From Peptococcaceae bacterium BRH_c4b (GTDB taxonomy: Bacteria; Bacillota; Desulfotomaculia; Desulfotomaculales; Desulfocucumaceae): 64,000 nucleotides of DNA. The translations under genes and the position numbers were made by a program. The stretch lies in the NCBI GenBank assembly GCA_000961595.1, contig LADO01000025.1, positions 62,001 through 126,000 on the forward strand, written 5' to 3'. How positions within the stretch are numbered: the stretch's first letter is position 1; each line of letters starts with the position of its first letter. Below the pieces are notes generated by a model. It saw nothing but the letters and a program-made list of their open reading frames with translations, made no database searches and had not been told where the DNA came from. This document shows, piece by piece, positions 44,810-53,756 of the stretch.

Positions 44810-45910
44810 TTATATCATTTTCAAGGCTTCGGCTGCCAGCTGGCCCACTGTAACATTTTTAAACTCACCATCGGAATATATTGTTAATTCCGCAGTGTCA
44901 TTCTTTAATTGGCTCAATAAATCCCCGGTTTCTGCAGCGTGCAGGTTGCCTGTCAACAGGGCTGCATATCCCCGGGTTTCCGGGTCCGGGTCATTAAGGT
45001 AGGGTATGAAGCGGTATAACGCTTTGCGGACAAGATCGGGCCTGGCCCCGGCAGTTATTCCCAAAGCCCTCAGTATCTTGGGTCTGGCAGATGCGTCTTC
45101 CAGGAACTGATACAGGGTGGGCAGGTAGCCTGCAAAAAAATCCGGTGAACCGGCTATGATCTCACCTATGGCGTCTAGAGCCCCCCATGAGGATGCAGCT
45201 GTGTCCGACACAGCGTTAATTAGTGTTTGCAAGAGCTTTGAAACTGCTCCCGGCTCACTTTTGGCTATTACAGAGGAAGTCTTTCCCAGAGCTTCCGCAG
45301 CCCTGCTGCGTATTAGCCCGTCTGCAGAATACAGCAACTTCTGCAGATCCCTGAGGATTCTTTTGTCCTGCTCTGCAATTGTCAGTAGCTCGCCAATGCG
45401 GTATTCGTCTACCAGTGTTTCTATATCGCCTCTGGAGTACCTTTTGCTGCCGGGGAGTTGCAGTGAGGGGCCCTTGGAGACAGTGAGGGGTACCGCTTTT
45501 TGTAGCTTTTTCTCCACTCCCGTACGGGTGACCTCCTGAATATCCTTGTGCATTCTGATGAAATACAATGCGCCGGGCACCTTTCTGCCCTCGTAAAACC
45601 CAGCAGGGACAATCAGGTTGCTCTCCCCGTCGTAATGCTCCACCAGTTGTTCCAGATAGTCCTCCCCGGGAAACAGGTTCCAGGCCAAATCCCAGTCCAT
45701 ATCACAGGCAAATACAAGGGCTTCTATAAATGCAGAGCCAAGGTTGCGACCGGTGACATCGTATGCATATACAGCCCCACAGGGACAGGAACCTACCGGC
45801 ATTTCACCCATTCTCCTGGTGGTCAGCTCCGCCGGCTTTTCTATATACAGTCCGCAGAAGGGGCATTCAGGCGGCCTGGTAATTTCTTTTCCGTAAATTT
45901 GTTTTTTCAT
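44810..45910 (-). CDS. Zinc-ribbon plus HEAT-repeat protein
   Basis: A 366-residue protein. The N-terminal part has CPFCGLY and GSCPCGAVYAYDVTGRNLG, a likely metal-binding module; the C-terminal ~230 residues are HEAT-like repeats (LLYSADGLIRSRAAEALGKT, YLNDPDPETRGYAALLTGNL) ending in DGEFKNVTVGQLAAEAL. It is a longer relative of the protein at 39227, on the other side of dsrABD. It follows the FmdB-like gene with a gap of eight bases. Function unknown; the HEAT surface suggests a binding role. Confidence 0.75.
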   Translation of the reverse strand: MKKQIYGKEITRPPECPFCGLYIEKPAELTTRRMGEMPVGSCPCGAVYAYDVTGRNLGSAFIEALVFACDMDWDLAWNLFPGEDYLEQLVEHYDGESNLIVPAGFYEGRKVPGALYFIRMHKDIQEVTRTGVEKKLQKAVPLTVSKGPSLQLPGSKRYSRGDIETLVDEYRIGELLTIAEQDKRILRDLQKLLYSADGLIRSRAAEALGKTSSVIAKSEPGAVSKLLQTLINAVSDTAASSWGALDAIGEIIAGSPDFFAGYLPTLYQFLEDASARPKILRALGITAGARPDLVRKALYRFIPYLNDPDPETRGYAALLTGNLHAAETGDLLSQLKNDTAELTIYSDGEFKNVTVGQLAAEALKMI

Positions 45911-45918
45911 ATAAATTT

Positions 45919-46161
45919 TTAATCCCCATGCCCCGGTATTTCCAATGTTACACAGTCATTACCGGAACTGCAGGACTTGCGGGTAACTTTGGTCTGGCTT
46001 CCATTTCCCGGCGCCATTTTGTAACTGGTTTTACTTATTATTCGCTCAAAGGAGTCCGCATGGCATGCAGGGCATTCAATTTGTACTTCCCCATCCCGGT
46101 TTAGAAAAAGTTTTTCAAAAAGATTGCCGCACTTCAGGCACCTGAATTCAAAAATAGGCAT
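45919..46161 (-). CDS. FmdB-family zinc-ribbon protein
   Basis: An 80-residue protein beginning MPIFEFRCLKCGNLFEKL, with the second knuckle CPACHADSFERIISKTSY. It is a typical FmdB-like regulatory/zinc-ribbon family member with two CxxC pairs. It is first in a two-gene operon with the HEAT-repeat protein. The family name comes from a formamidase regulator; the real role here is unknown. Confidence 0.85.
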   Translation of the reverse strand: MPIFEFRCLKCGNLFEKLFLNRDGEVQIECPACHADSFERIISKTSYKMAPGNGSQTKVTRKSCSSGNDCVTLEIPGHGD

Positions 46162-46605
46162 AGTTCATCTTGCCTCGCTTTCCTGAGAACATCCTGGTAA
46201 TTATATCAACAGCGGCAGACGCCTGTCAAACACCGGTGCTTGATGTGACGGGTTCTGCCACTGAACTCCTATGGACAGACGTCAATTAGCTAATCTATAA
46301 TTATATTTGCAGAAAGACAAACATATGACAAGGTTGTGAAAGTCTTAGCAAAAAAAATTGCATTTTTTCAGAAGGAATTGATTAAACGGCAACGAATAGT
46401 ATATAGGGCCATGTACCTGGATTATACGTCGAAATAAATACAAATTCCAGCGTAATTACAGTTTAGTTTTATCACAAAAATTACGCTGACGACAGTCGGT
46501 AAAATGGCCGTATGATGTGGCCAACCCCGTTGGAGAGGGATTTGCATAAATGGGGTTGTCAACATTGGATTATATAAAAATATAAATCCAAGGAGGTGAA
46601 TATGA
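46162..46605. other. Intergenic region between fmdB-like gene and ferredoxin
   Basis: About 440 bases with AT-rich DNA and no credible gene. AACCCC and GGGGTT words near 46525-46556 could pair. The promoter of the ferredoxin-dsrMK unit should lie here (a TTGTCA at about 46555), but no clear -10 box is found at the right spacing. Confidence 0.4.
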
Positions 46606-46791
46606 ATGTTCGTAGTACAGGTGGATGCCGATAAATGTGAGGGCTGCGGCGAATGTGCCGACAATTGCCCGGCCTCCGTTCTCGAAATGGTGGATGGCAA
46701 AGCCAATGTGGTCAACGGTGAAGATTGCCTCGGTTGCGAAACCTGCGTTTCAGTTTGTCCTTCCGGAGCTGTTACACTGCAGGAAGCTTAA
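46606..46791 (+). CDS. Two-cluster [4Fe-4S] ferredoxin
   Basis: A 61-residue ferredoxin with CEGCGECADNCP and CLGCETCVSVCP, each ligating a [4Fe-4S] cluster. CCAAGGAGGTGAATATG gives a strong ribosome site. It lies about 170 bases upstream of dsrM in the same orientation, so it may supply electrons to, or take them from, the DsrMK complex. Confidence 0.93.
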   Translation: MFVVQVDADKCEGCGECADNCPASVLEMVDGKANVVNGEDCLGCETCVSVCPSGAVTLQEA

Positions 46792-46830
46792 TACGTACGC
46801 GTTACAAACTGTTTAGTACCTCATCCCCTA

Positions 46831-46876
46831 AATTCCGGACCACCGGCATTGATCGGAAATGTGACCGGAATTCAAT
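46831..46876. other. Hairpin between ferredoxin and dsrM
   Basis: AATTCCGG and CCGGAATT are exact complements about 28 bases apart in the 168-base spacer. It may separate the two messages or stabilise one of them. There is no T tract. Confidence 0.45.
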
Positions 46877-46959
46877 AGAAATGTATCCTTAACAGCAGCG
46901 GTTGCACCGCGGGTTGCCGGGGAAACCTATTTTCCATGCGGCCCAAAGGAGGTGTGTAA

Positions 46960-47769
46960 GTGTCCTGGTTTATTTTGCAAGTACTTCCCTATATCACAGT
47001 GACGGTTTTTACCCTGGGTATACTGTACCGCCTGGGACGCTGGGCAGGGGCGCGGATCGTGCACAATATAACGTTGGCCCCTTTTCCACAAAACAACAGT
47101 CAGGTAGTTGGTATATTTGCCACCGAGGTTATTTTTTTCAGGAGCCTGTTTAAATCAGACTTCGCCCTCTGGGTTGGCGCCTGGGTGATGCACATTGCCC
47201 TGTTCTCCGTAATCGGGGGGCACCTGATGGGCATATACACCCTGGGCAAGCAGTTTGTGTACATCGGTATGTCTGAAGGTCTCAGTGAAGCTATGTCCAG
47301 CCTGCTGGGCACCACCTTTGGCATTGTGGTGTTTTTTGCGCTACTTTACCTTCTATTCAGGCGCATGTCCATACAAAAGGTAAAGGAAGTTACCGTTACA
47401 AGTGATTACCTGATTTTAATACTGTTATTATCAATTGTTACAGCGGGCGATATCATGCGCCTTGTTCCAAGCCTGTCCATGGAGTATGCGCCGGCGAAGG
47501 AATATGTTACCTATCTGGTTATGCTGCAGCCCATTCCGGCTACTGCCGAAGTGCTGCACAATGTTATTTTTGTCATTCACCTGCTCCTGGTTCAGTTACT
47601 TCTGATAATTTTCCCGTTCAGCAAACTTATGCACATACTGGGTATGTTTGCGGAGCGCTGGATAATCAACAGGCCGTATACCGAGCCGGCGCCGGGGCTT
47701 CCCAACGTTGACGTACCGGCCGCCAGGGCTGCCGGATTAGGGTTGCCTGCCGAGGGGGGGGTTGAGTAG
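46960..47769 (+). CDS. dsrM: DsrM, membrane cytochrome b subunit
   Basis: A 269-residue NarI-like integral membrane protein with five or six predicted helices (ILQVLPYITVTVFTLGILYR, FALWVGAWVMHIALFSVIGG, LLGTTFGIVVFFALLYLLF, VIFVIHLLLVQLLLIIF). Conserved histidines such as VMHIA and FVIHLL fit heme b ligation. It takes electrons from menaquinol for DsrK. GTG 46960 follows AAAGGAGGTG. The next gene, dsrK, starts immediately at the stop. dsrJOP are absent, as in other Gram-positive sulfate reducers. Confidence 0.93.
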   Translation: MSWFILQVLPYITVTVFTLGILYRLGRWAGARIVHNITLAPFPQNNSQVVGIFATEVIFFRSLFKSDFALWVGAWVMHIALFSVIGGHLMGIYTLGKQFVYIGMSEGLSEAMSSLLGTTFGIVVFFALLYLLFRRMSIQKVKEVTVTSDYLILILLLSIVTAGDIMRLVPSLSMEYAPAKEYVTYLVMLQPIPATAEVLHNVIFVIHLLLVQLLLIIFPFSKLMHILGMFAERWIINRPYTEPAPGLPNVDVPAARAAGLGLPAEGGVE

Positions 47770-49152
47770 GTGCCAACTTATAAAGACATGGTCCAACCTG
47801 TCCGGGCATCTGAAGCTGAGATGCGAAAAATCCACATTGAGCCTGTGCCCGACGACCAAAAATGCGAGAAGGCTATCCAGTACCTGGACGAAATACGCAA
47901 AAAATACCGGTCCTTTGTAATGGCCATGGAATCCTGTGTGAAGTGCGGCGCTTGTGCGGAGAACTGCCACACCTATCTGGGCACTAAAGACCCCAGAAAC
48001 ATTCCCACCAACAGGGCAGAGCTGATTCGCAAGATTTACAAACGTTACTTCACCCTGGAAGGCAGATGGTTTGGCAAGCTGGTTGGAGCCGAGGATATCA
48101 GTCTGGACGTAATTGAAGAATGGTACTCTTATTTCTACCAGTGCAGCCAGTGCCGTCGCTGCGCGATGGCCTGCCCGTTCGGTATTGACACCTGTGAGGT
48201 CACCTTTATAGGCCGTCAGATACTGCACTGGCTTGGCATAGTGCCCAAGCTGCATATGGGTGTGGGCGCGGCCATGGAAAAGGTGGGTAACCACACAGGC
48301 TTGCCCAAACCGGGTATTGTGGACACGCTGGAATTTCTGTCCGAGGAGATTATGGACGAATTCGGCGTGGAAGTGAATTTCCCGGTGGATAAACCCAATT
48401 CTGATATTTTGTATATCCCGTCGTCGGCTGACTACCTGCTTAACCCGTATACACTAATGGGTGCAGGGATGTATTTCACCTATATCGGGGCTAACTGGAC
48501 AATTCCCAGTACGGTTTCCGAAGCGGGTAATTTCGGGCTGCTTTTTGACCAGTATTTTACTCAGCGCCACAATGTGACGCGTCTGCTGGATGCTGCTCAG
48601 AATCTGGGTATCAAGAAGATTGTCTGGGGCGAATGCGGACACGGCTGGCGGGCTGCCAAGATGTACATCCCCAGCCTGGCTGACCGTCCGGTGAACTGGC
48701 CCATCACGCATATTCACGACGAGGTGGCCTATCATATCAGGACCAACCAATTAAAACTTGATCCCAATAAGGTTGATCATCCGACAACCCTGCACGACCC
48801 CTGCAACTATACCCGGGCCTGTGACTTGCAGGAAAATTTGCGGACGGTAATAAAAGCCTGCGTGGCTGACTTCAGGGAAATGTATCCTAATAAGGAGAGG
48901 ACCTTCTGCTGCGGCGGCGGTTCAGCTATCCTTTTTGACGATCCTGAAATGTACCAGCGCCGCATCCAGTTATCCGCCAAGAAAGCGGAACTGGTCAGGG
49001 CCACCGGCGTAGGAAAAGACGGTAACGGTTACCTGTGCGCTCCCTGTTCCATCTGCAAAGCCCAGCTGTATCCCATGGTGGAAGAGCACGAGCTTGGCGT
49101 GGAAGTAAAGGGATTGATAGATTTAGTGGGGAAAGCGCTGGTTTGGAAATAG
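47770..49152 (+). CDS. dsrK: DsrK, Fe-S subunit related to heterodisulfide reductase HdrD
   Basis: A 460-residue cytoplasmic iron-sulfur protein. It has two [4Fe-4S] ferredoxin motifs (CVKCGACAENCHTY and CSQCRRCAMACPFG) and CCG-type cysteine-rich domains (HDPCNYTRAC ... FCCGGGSAILFDD) that hold the catalytic cluster. It reduces the DsrC trisulfide or disulfide with electrons from DsrM. GTG 47770 directly abuts the dsrM stop. dsrC follows about 180 bases downstream. Confidence 0.95.
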   Translation: MPTYKDMVQPVRASEAEMRKIHIEPVPDDQKCEKAIQYLDEIRKKYRSFVMAMESCVKCGACAENCHTYLGTKDPRNIPTNRAELIRKIYKRYFTLEGRWFGKLVGAEDISLDVIEEWYSYFYQCSQCRRCAMACPFGIDTCEVTFIGRQILHWLGIVPKLHMGVGAAMEKVGNHTGLPKPGIVDTLEFLSEEIMDEFGVEVNFPVDKPNSDILYIPSSADYLLNPYTLMGAGMYFTYIGANWTIPSTVSEAGNFGLLFDQYFTQRHNVTRLLDAAQNLGIKKIVWGECGHGWRAAKMYIPSLADRPVNWPITHIHDEVAYHIRTNQLKLDPNKVDHPTTLHDPCNYTRACDLQENLRTVIKACVADFREMYPNKERTFCCGGGSAILFDDPEMYQRRIQLSAKKAELVRATGVGKDGNGYLCAPCSICKAQLYPMVEEHELGVEVKGLIDLVGKALVWK

Positions 49153-49178
49153 GTGTCTTATAAATGACACTTTTTCCT
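49153..49178 (+). terminator. Short terminator after dsrK
   Basis: GTGTC and GACAC pair around TTATAAAT, followed by TTTTT. The stem is short, so partial read-through into dsrC is likely. Confidence 0.6.
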
Positions 49179-49329
49179 GGCAACGGATGATTGACGAGAG
49201 TGCCTGTCAATGATATCCTTGTATTTGGGAGAGATCAGGCAAGGTTTTAATAGAGTATTTGCGGTGTGCGAATAAATTATCTGCGATCAGAGAAACCGCA
49301 AATAAAAACAATGGAGGTGCTTAAATTAG

Positions 49330-49647
49330 ATGGCAAGCATTAATATTGCTGGCAGAGAAGTTGAGTTGGACGAAGATGGTTTTATGGTTAACCCCGATGA
49401 CTGGACAGAAGATTGTGCAAAATACTTTTCCTCCGGCGAAGGTATTAGCGAACTTACCGAAGACCACTGGAAAGTTATTCACTATCTGCGCGATTATTAC
49501 AAGCAATTCCAGATTGCTCCCATGATCCGCAAACTGTGCAAAGAAACCGGCTGCAGCCTGAAGTACATTTATGAACTGTTCCCCTCTGGCCCCGCCAAGG
49601 GTTCCTGCAAGCTGGCCGGCCTTCCCAAGCCCACCGGCTGCGTATAA
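49330..49647 (+). CDS. dsrC: DsrC, sulfur carrier protein
   Basis: A 105-residue DsrC with both functional C-terminal cysteines, Cys93 and Cys104, in GSCKLAGLPKPTGCV, the arm that carries the sulfur as a trisulfide between DsrAB and DsrK. The core (DEDGFMVNPDDWTEDCA, HWKVIHYLRDYYKQF) is typical. AATGGAGGTG precedes the ATG. Its own promoter is likely, since DsrC is usually among the most abundant proteins, but I could not fix the boxes. Confidence 0.97.
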   Translation: MASINIAGREVELDEDGFMVNPDDWTEDCAKYFSSGEGISELTEDHWKVIHYLRDYYKQFQIAPMIRKLCKETGCSLKYIYELFPSGPAKGSCKLAGLPKPTGCV

Positions 49648-49791
49648 TAGACGGTTCTATAATATATATAGCACAGTAATACGTTATAGCTTATATAACG
49701 ATAATCGGGCACATTCCAAAAGGGCATCTGCTATTTTGCGGCGGCACCTAGGGTATATGTGCCTGTTGTTTTTGTGAACGCTGCAAGTGGG

Positions 49792-49823
49792 GGGGCAAGT
49801 GGGGACGGTTCTTGACTTGCCCC
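49792..49823. repeat. GGGGACGGTTCTTGACTTGC repeat upstream of dsrN
   Basis: GGGGCAAGT (49792-49800) and ACTTGCCCC (49815-49823) pair around the core GGGACGGTTCTTG. The same core occurs in the 29-bp hairpin after the gene, and in variants at 55922 and 60089. Confidence 0.8.
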
Positions 49824-49843
49824 GAGAGAATGGAGGGGTTGGG

Positions 49844-51250
49844 ATGAAAAAGGGCATGCTGCAAATACCCCGCGTTGTTGTTGCCGCTCCCCATGGACGA
49901 TCGGGAAAGACCACGGTAACACTGGGGTTGCTGGCAGCGTTAAAAAGAAAAGGCTATAATGTCCAGCCCTTTAAAAAAGGTCTTGATTTTATAGATCCCA
50001 GCTGGATGACCATGGTTACCGGCAATGCCTGCCGCAATCTCGACAGCTTTCTGATGGACAGGGAAATCATTCGCCGCTCATTTATACGCCACGGGATAAA
50101 AAGCGATATAGCTGTGGTGGAAGGGGCGATGGGGCTTTTTGACGGGGTGGACATTGATGGGAGCGGCAGCACCGGTGAAATCGCCAGGGCCATTGAAGCA
50201 CCGGTCATCCTGGTGGTGGATACCACCAGGATGACCAGGAGCGTTGCCCCGCTGGTGCAGGGTTTCATGCATTTCGACCCCGGTGTAAAAATAGCCGGAG
50301 TAATATTAAACAAAGTGGCCCGCTCCCGGCATGAGAGCATGCTGCGTCAGGCCGTGGATAAATACTGCGGCATACCGGTGCTGGGGGTAATACCCAAAGG
50401 AGGGCAGTTTACCATCCCCGACCGCCATCTGGGTCTCATACCGGCTGCCGAAAGGGATGAACTGGCCTGCACGGTGGATGAGATAGGGGGAGCCGCGCAA
50501 AGTTGCCTTGATCTTGAAGGTATACTGGCTGTAGCCCGTTCTGCCCCGCCCCTGGAAGCAGCGGAAGAAGCTTTAACGGGGGCTTCGGTATCTGCCGCCT
50601 CGGGGGCAAGGCCGGTCATAGGGGTCTTCAGGGACAGGGCTTTCACCTTTTACTATCCGGAGAACCTGGAGGCATTGGCACGGGCCGGCGCGGAACTGCT
50701 ATTCATAGATGCTATGAACCACGGCTCCCTGCCGGCTGTTGATGCGGTGTATATCGGTGGTGGTTTTCCCGAGGTTTTCGCGGAGCAACTGGAGGCCAAC
50801 AGCAGCCTGCGCCATGATCTGCAAGAGAAGGCGGAAAAGGGGCTACCCATTTACGCCGAATGCGGAGGACTGATGTACCTGGCCCGTAGTCTGACCTGGG
50901 AGGGCAGGACTTTCAGCATGTCCGGGGTGCTTCCCCTGGACGTGGTAATGACCGACAAGCCCCAGGGGCACGGCTACGAAGTGGTGGAAGTGGTGGGGGA
51001 CAATCCCTTCTTTGAGACCGGTACAATTGTCAAAGGCCACGAATTTCACAATTCCAGGGTCATCAACATTGATGAGGAAAAGTTAGACTTTGTTTATAAG
51101 GTAAACCGGGGCTCGGGTATCGGCGGGCACAGGGACGGCGCCGCCCGGAAAAATGTACTGGCGGCGTACAATCATCTACACGCCCTGAATACCCCAGGGT
51201 GGGCTCCGGCTATGGTGGCCCGGGCCAGGGAATATAAAGCTGGAAAATGA
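49844..51250 (+). CDS. dsrN: DsrN, siroheme amidase (cobyrinate a,c-diamide synthase family)
   Basis: A 468-residue CbiA-type enzyme. The N-terminal ATP-binding domain has APHGRSGKTTVTLGLLAALK, and the C-terminal class I glutamine amidotransferase domain has YIGGGFPEVFAEQLEAN and the catalytic Cys in YAECGGLMYLA, with a His in GHEFHNS. In sulfur bacteria the CbiA homologue beside dsr genes (DsrN) amidates siroheme for DsrAB. No other cobalamin genes lie here, which favours that role over cobyrinate synthesis. The start at 49844 has GGAGGGGTTGGG; the frame from 49787 begins within a repeat. Confidence 0.85.
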   Translation: MKKGMLQIPRVVVAAPHGRSGKTTVTLGLLAALKRKGYNVQPFKKGLDFIDPSWMTMVTGNACRNLDSFLMDREIIRRSFIRHGIKSDIAVVEGAMGLFDGVDIDGSGSTGEIARAIEAPVILVVDTTRMTRSVAPLVQGFMHFDPGVKIAGVILNKVARSRHESMLRQAVDKYCGIPVLGVIPKGGQFTIPDRHLGLIPAAERDELACTVDEIGGAAQSCLDLEGILAVARSAPPLEAAEEALTGASVSAASGARPVIGVFRDRAFTFYYPENLEALARAGAELLFIDAMNHGSLPAVDAVYIGGGFPEVFAEQLEANSSLRHDLQEKAEKGLPIYAECGGLMYLARSLTWEGRTFSMSGVLPLDVVMTDKPQGHGYEVVEVVGDNPFFETGTIVKGHEFHNSRVINIDEEKLDFVYKVNRGSGIGGHRDGAARKNVLAAYNHLHALNTPGWAPAMVARAREYKAGK

Positions 51251-51255
51251 GTCTG

Positions 51256-51317
51256 AGCAAGTAGGGACGGTTCTTGACTTGCCTATTCAGGCAAGTCAAG
51301 AACCGTCCCTACTTGCT
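51256..51317. repeat. 29-bp perfect inverted repeat (REP-like)
   Basis: Arms 51256-51284 and 51289-51317 are exact reverse complements around ATTC, each holding GGGACGGTTCTTGACTTGCC. It lies six bases after the dsrN stop. Confidence 0.9.
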
Positions 51318-51327
51318 ACACTGTTAG

Positions 51328-51358
51328 AAAAAAATCACCCAAGATGGGTGATTTTTTT
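51328..51358. terminator. Terminator of dsrN
   Basis: AAAAAATCACCC and GGGTGATTTTTT pair around AAGAT, with flanking A and T runs. A strong intrinsic terminator following the inverted repeat. Confidence 0.9.
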
Positions 51359-51420
51359 ACATACAAAACTACTCCTCTTGAAACACTATTACCAAGAGAA
51401 GGTTTTAAGGGGGAAACAGA

Positions 51421-52170
51421 GTGACAGCCGTAAATAATGATGGAAAGCACTCAAATTCTTTATGCCGGCGCCACTACAAGTTGTTAATTATTATTTTTGC
51501 CGTGGTAGCGGTTACAGCCGGTCTGTGGCAGGGACAGCAGGCCCTGGCCCAAAACAATGTATTGTACTGGGGCAGCAGCGGGCCGGAGGTGAAAAAGGTG
51601 CAGGCTAAACTCAACGGGTGGGGGTATTATACCGGACCCATCGACGGGTATTATTCAAACAAAACCCAGCAGGCGGTAAAAAAATTTCAGAGTAAAAACG
51701 GGCTTTTAGCGGATGGTGTTGTAGGGCCGCGCACATGGCAAGCCCTGGGTTACCAGCCAGGGGGGAAGTCCGTGCGGTATGATCCCGCCAGCGGAGGTGT
51801 ATCCAGAGGGATTAGCAACCGGGACAGCACTTACTTGCTGGCCAGGGTTATTGAAGGGGAAGCCGCCAATGAACCTTATGTTGGCAAGGTGGCGGTGGGG
51901 GCGGTTATCCTTAATAGATCACAGAGTTCTTCCTTTCCTTCCAGCCTGGCCGGGGTGATTTACCAGCCGCATGCCTTCGAATCGGTAAGCAATGGGCAGG
52001 CTAACCGCCCGGTAAGCGAGGAATCCCTAAGGGCAGCACAGGAAGCTCTGTCCGGCTGGGACCCCTCCAATGGCGCCCTGTTTTTCTGGAACCCCGCCAA
52101 ACCTGTTAGCTCCTGGATTTGGTCTAGAAATGTCATAGGACAGATCGGCAGGCATGTATTTGCCAGTTGA
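51421..52170 (+). CDS. sleB: SleB, spore cortex-lytic enzyme
   Basis: A 249-residue secreted hydrolase. An N-terminal membrane/signal segment (LLIIIFAVVAVTAGLW) is followed by a peptidoglycan-binding domain (YWGSSGPEVKKVQAKLNGWG) and a C-terminal hydrolase-2 domain with the catalytic Glu in LLARVIEGEAANEPYVGKVA. It degrades cortex peptidoglycan during germination. The next gene, overlapping by a few bases in frame terms, is ypeB, its usual partner. GTG 51421 follows AAGGGGGAAAC. Confidence 0.93.
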   Translation: MTAVNNDGKHSNSLCRRHYKLLIIIFAVVAVTAGLWQGQQALAQNNVLYWGSSGPEVKKVQAKLNGWGYYTGPIDGYYSNKTQQAVKKFQSKNGLLADGVVGPRTWQALGYQPGGKSVRYDPASGGVSRGISNRDSTYLLARVIEGEAANEPYVGKVAVGAVILNRSQSSSFPSSLAGVIYQPHAFESVSNGQANRPVSEESLRAAQEALSGWDPSNGALFFWNPAKPVSSWIWSRNVIGQIGRHVFAS

Positions 52171-52181
52171 GGAGGATCGAG

Positions 52182-53558
52182 ATGAAAATGAGAAAATGGC
52201 CCATCGCCCTGGGGTTGGGAGTGCTATTGGCGGCCACGTTAGCTTACTGGGGCCAAGGGCAGGCTGAATCCCGCAGGAATATGGAAACAGCTTTGAATAA
52301 TAAATATCAGCGGGCTTTTTACGATTTAACCACCCATGTGCAAAATGTGGATGTAATTCTCTCCAAAACTCTGGTGGGGCAGGAAACCAGGCAAGACACT
52401 ATGCTTTTTATGGACTTGTGGCAGCAGGCTGATGCCGCCAAGAGGGAACTTGCCCAGATTCCTGTACCGGATGCCATGATGGCGAGAACAATGAAATATC
52501 TCTCCCAGGTGGGGGATTATGCCAATACCCTGGCCAGGCAGACTGTTGACGGCAAACCTAAAACAGATGAACAGTGGCGAACGTTGAGTAATTTATACAG
52601 CCAGTCTTCAGGACTTAACAGTGAACTGCATGACATTGAGAGGCGGGTGGCGGACGGCAGTCTGACCCTGAGCGAATTGGCCACCGAAAGCCGCCGGGGA
52701 TTGCGGAAAGAGGGCCCGAGACTGGCCAACGGTAATTTTCAGGAACTTGACAAAAATATGCAGCAGTTTCCAACCCTGATCTACGATGGCCCCTTTTCCG
52801 ATCATCTGGAAAAAAGAAAAGCGCAGGGACTCTCAGGTGCAAATATAAATAACGATCAGGCCCGCACCACGGCGCTGAAGTTTATCGACCGGCAGGGCAG
52901 GGTGGATTATGTGGCCAACGTGGCGGCCAACCAAAACGGTAATATACCCTCTTGCCGGGTGGATATAAACTCCCGTCCGGTCCGCGCCAACGAAAAATTA
53001 AATGTGGGGGTAGCTCGTCAGGGTGGCAAGGTGCTGTGGATGTTAAACTCCAGGGCTATCGGGGATAAAAAGCTAACCGTCACCTCTGCGGGTCAAAAAG
53101 CCGCCGCCTTTTTGACCCGCAGAGGGTTCAACAATATGGTCAGCACCTATTACGAAGTGCAAAACCGCATGGCTGTATACAATTTTGCCGCCAGGGAACC
53201 AGGCAATGGCGGCGTAATACTCTACCCGGACCTGGTGAAGGTGTCGGTGGCACTGGACGACGGGCAGGTAGTTGGCTATGAAGCGACAAACTACTGGAAT
53301 TCCCACCGGGACAGAAAGCTTCCTGCCCCCCGCCTGACGGCCGGGGAAGCCAGAGCGAAATTAAGCCCCCGGCTGGAAAAAGTCACCGGGGGGAGGCTGG
53401 CGCTAATACCGCTTAGCCCTGACTGGGAGCAACTCACCTATGAATTTAAGGGTAATCTGGGCAAAGATGTATTCCTTATTTATATCAACGCCTTAACCGG
53501 GAGAGAGGAAAGAGTGCTAAGGCTGGTGAATTCATCTGAAGGAGTCCTGACTATTTAG
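52182..53558 (+). CDS. ypeB: YpeB, germination protein required for SleB
   Basis: A 458-residue protein with one N-terminal membrane anchor (WPIALGLGVLLAATLAYWGQ), a helical N-terminal region (KYQRAFYDLTTHVQNVDVIL) and C-terminal PepSY-like domains (TAGEARAKLSPRLEKVTGG). YpeB and SleB depend on each other for stability in the spore. GAGGAGGATCGAG precedes ATG 52182, 12 bases after the sleB stop. Confidence 0.92.
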   Translation: MKMRKWPIALGLGVLLAATLAYWGQGQAESRRNMETALNNKYQRAFYDLTTHVQNVDVILSKTLVGQETRQDTMLFMDLWQQADAAKRELAQIPVPDAMMARTMKYLSQVGDYANTLARQTVDGKPKTDEQWRTLSNLYSQSSGLNSELHDIERRVADGSLTLSELATESRRGLRKEGPRLANGNFQELDKNMQQFPTLIYDGPFSDHLEKRKAQGLSGANINNDQARTTALKFIDRQGRVDYVANVAANQNGNIPSCRVDINSRPVRANEKLNVGVARQGGKVLWMLNSRAIGDKKLTVTSAGQKAAAFLTRRGFNNMVSTYYEVQNRMAVYNFAAREPGNGGVILYPDLVKVSVALDDGQVVGYEATNYWNSHRDRKLPAPRLTAGEARAKLSPRLEKVTGGRLALIPLSPDWEQLTYEFKGNLGKDVFLIYINALTGREERVLRLVNSSEGVLTI

Positions 53559-53585
53559 TAACTGCCCTGAAAATAGTTTAGGGAA

Positions 53586-53643
53586 ATGTCATCCTGAGCG
53601 TAAGCGAAGGATCTTGGATTCTTCACTTCGTTCAGAATGACAT
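53586..53643. repeat. ATGTCATCCTGAGCG-type inverted repeat
   Basis: ATGTCATCCTGAGCG at the left and CGTTCAGAATGACAT at the right form an imperfect stem around GCGAAGGATC-like DNA. Such GTCATnCTGAGCG elements are widespread REP-like repeats in many bacteria. No gene is nearby except ypeB upstream. Confidence 0.7.
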
Positions 53644-53719
53644 AAAGTGTCCTGGATCTTCATACTGATGGTGCCGCTCGCGGCATGGGGGTCTGAATAG
53701 TAACAATATTTAATTTTTA

Positions 53720-53749
53720 TTGACACTGGCTTGTACACCGTGGTACAAT
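53720..53749 (+). promoter_or_regulatory. Promoter of T-box-controlled lrp-aminotransferase operon
   Basis: TTGACA (53720-53725), 18 bases, then TACAAT (53744-53749). It is placed just ahead of the T-box leader. Confidence 0.75.
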
Positions 53750-53756
53750 ACTTCAT

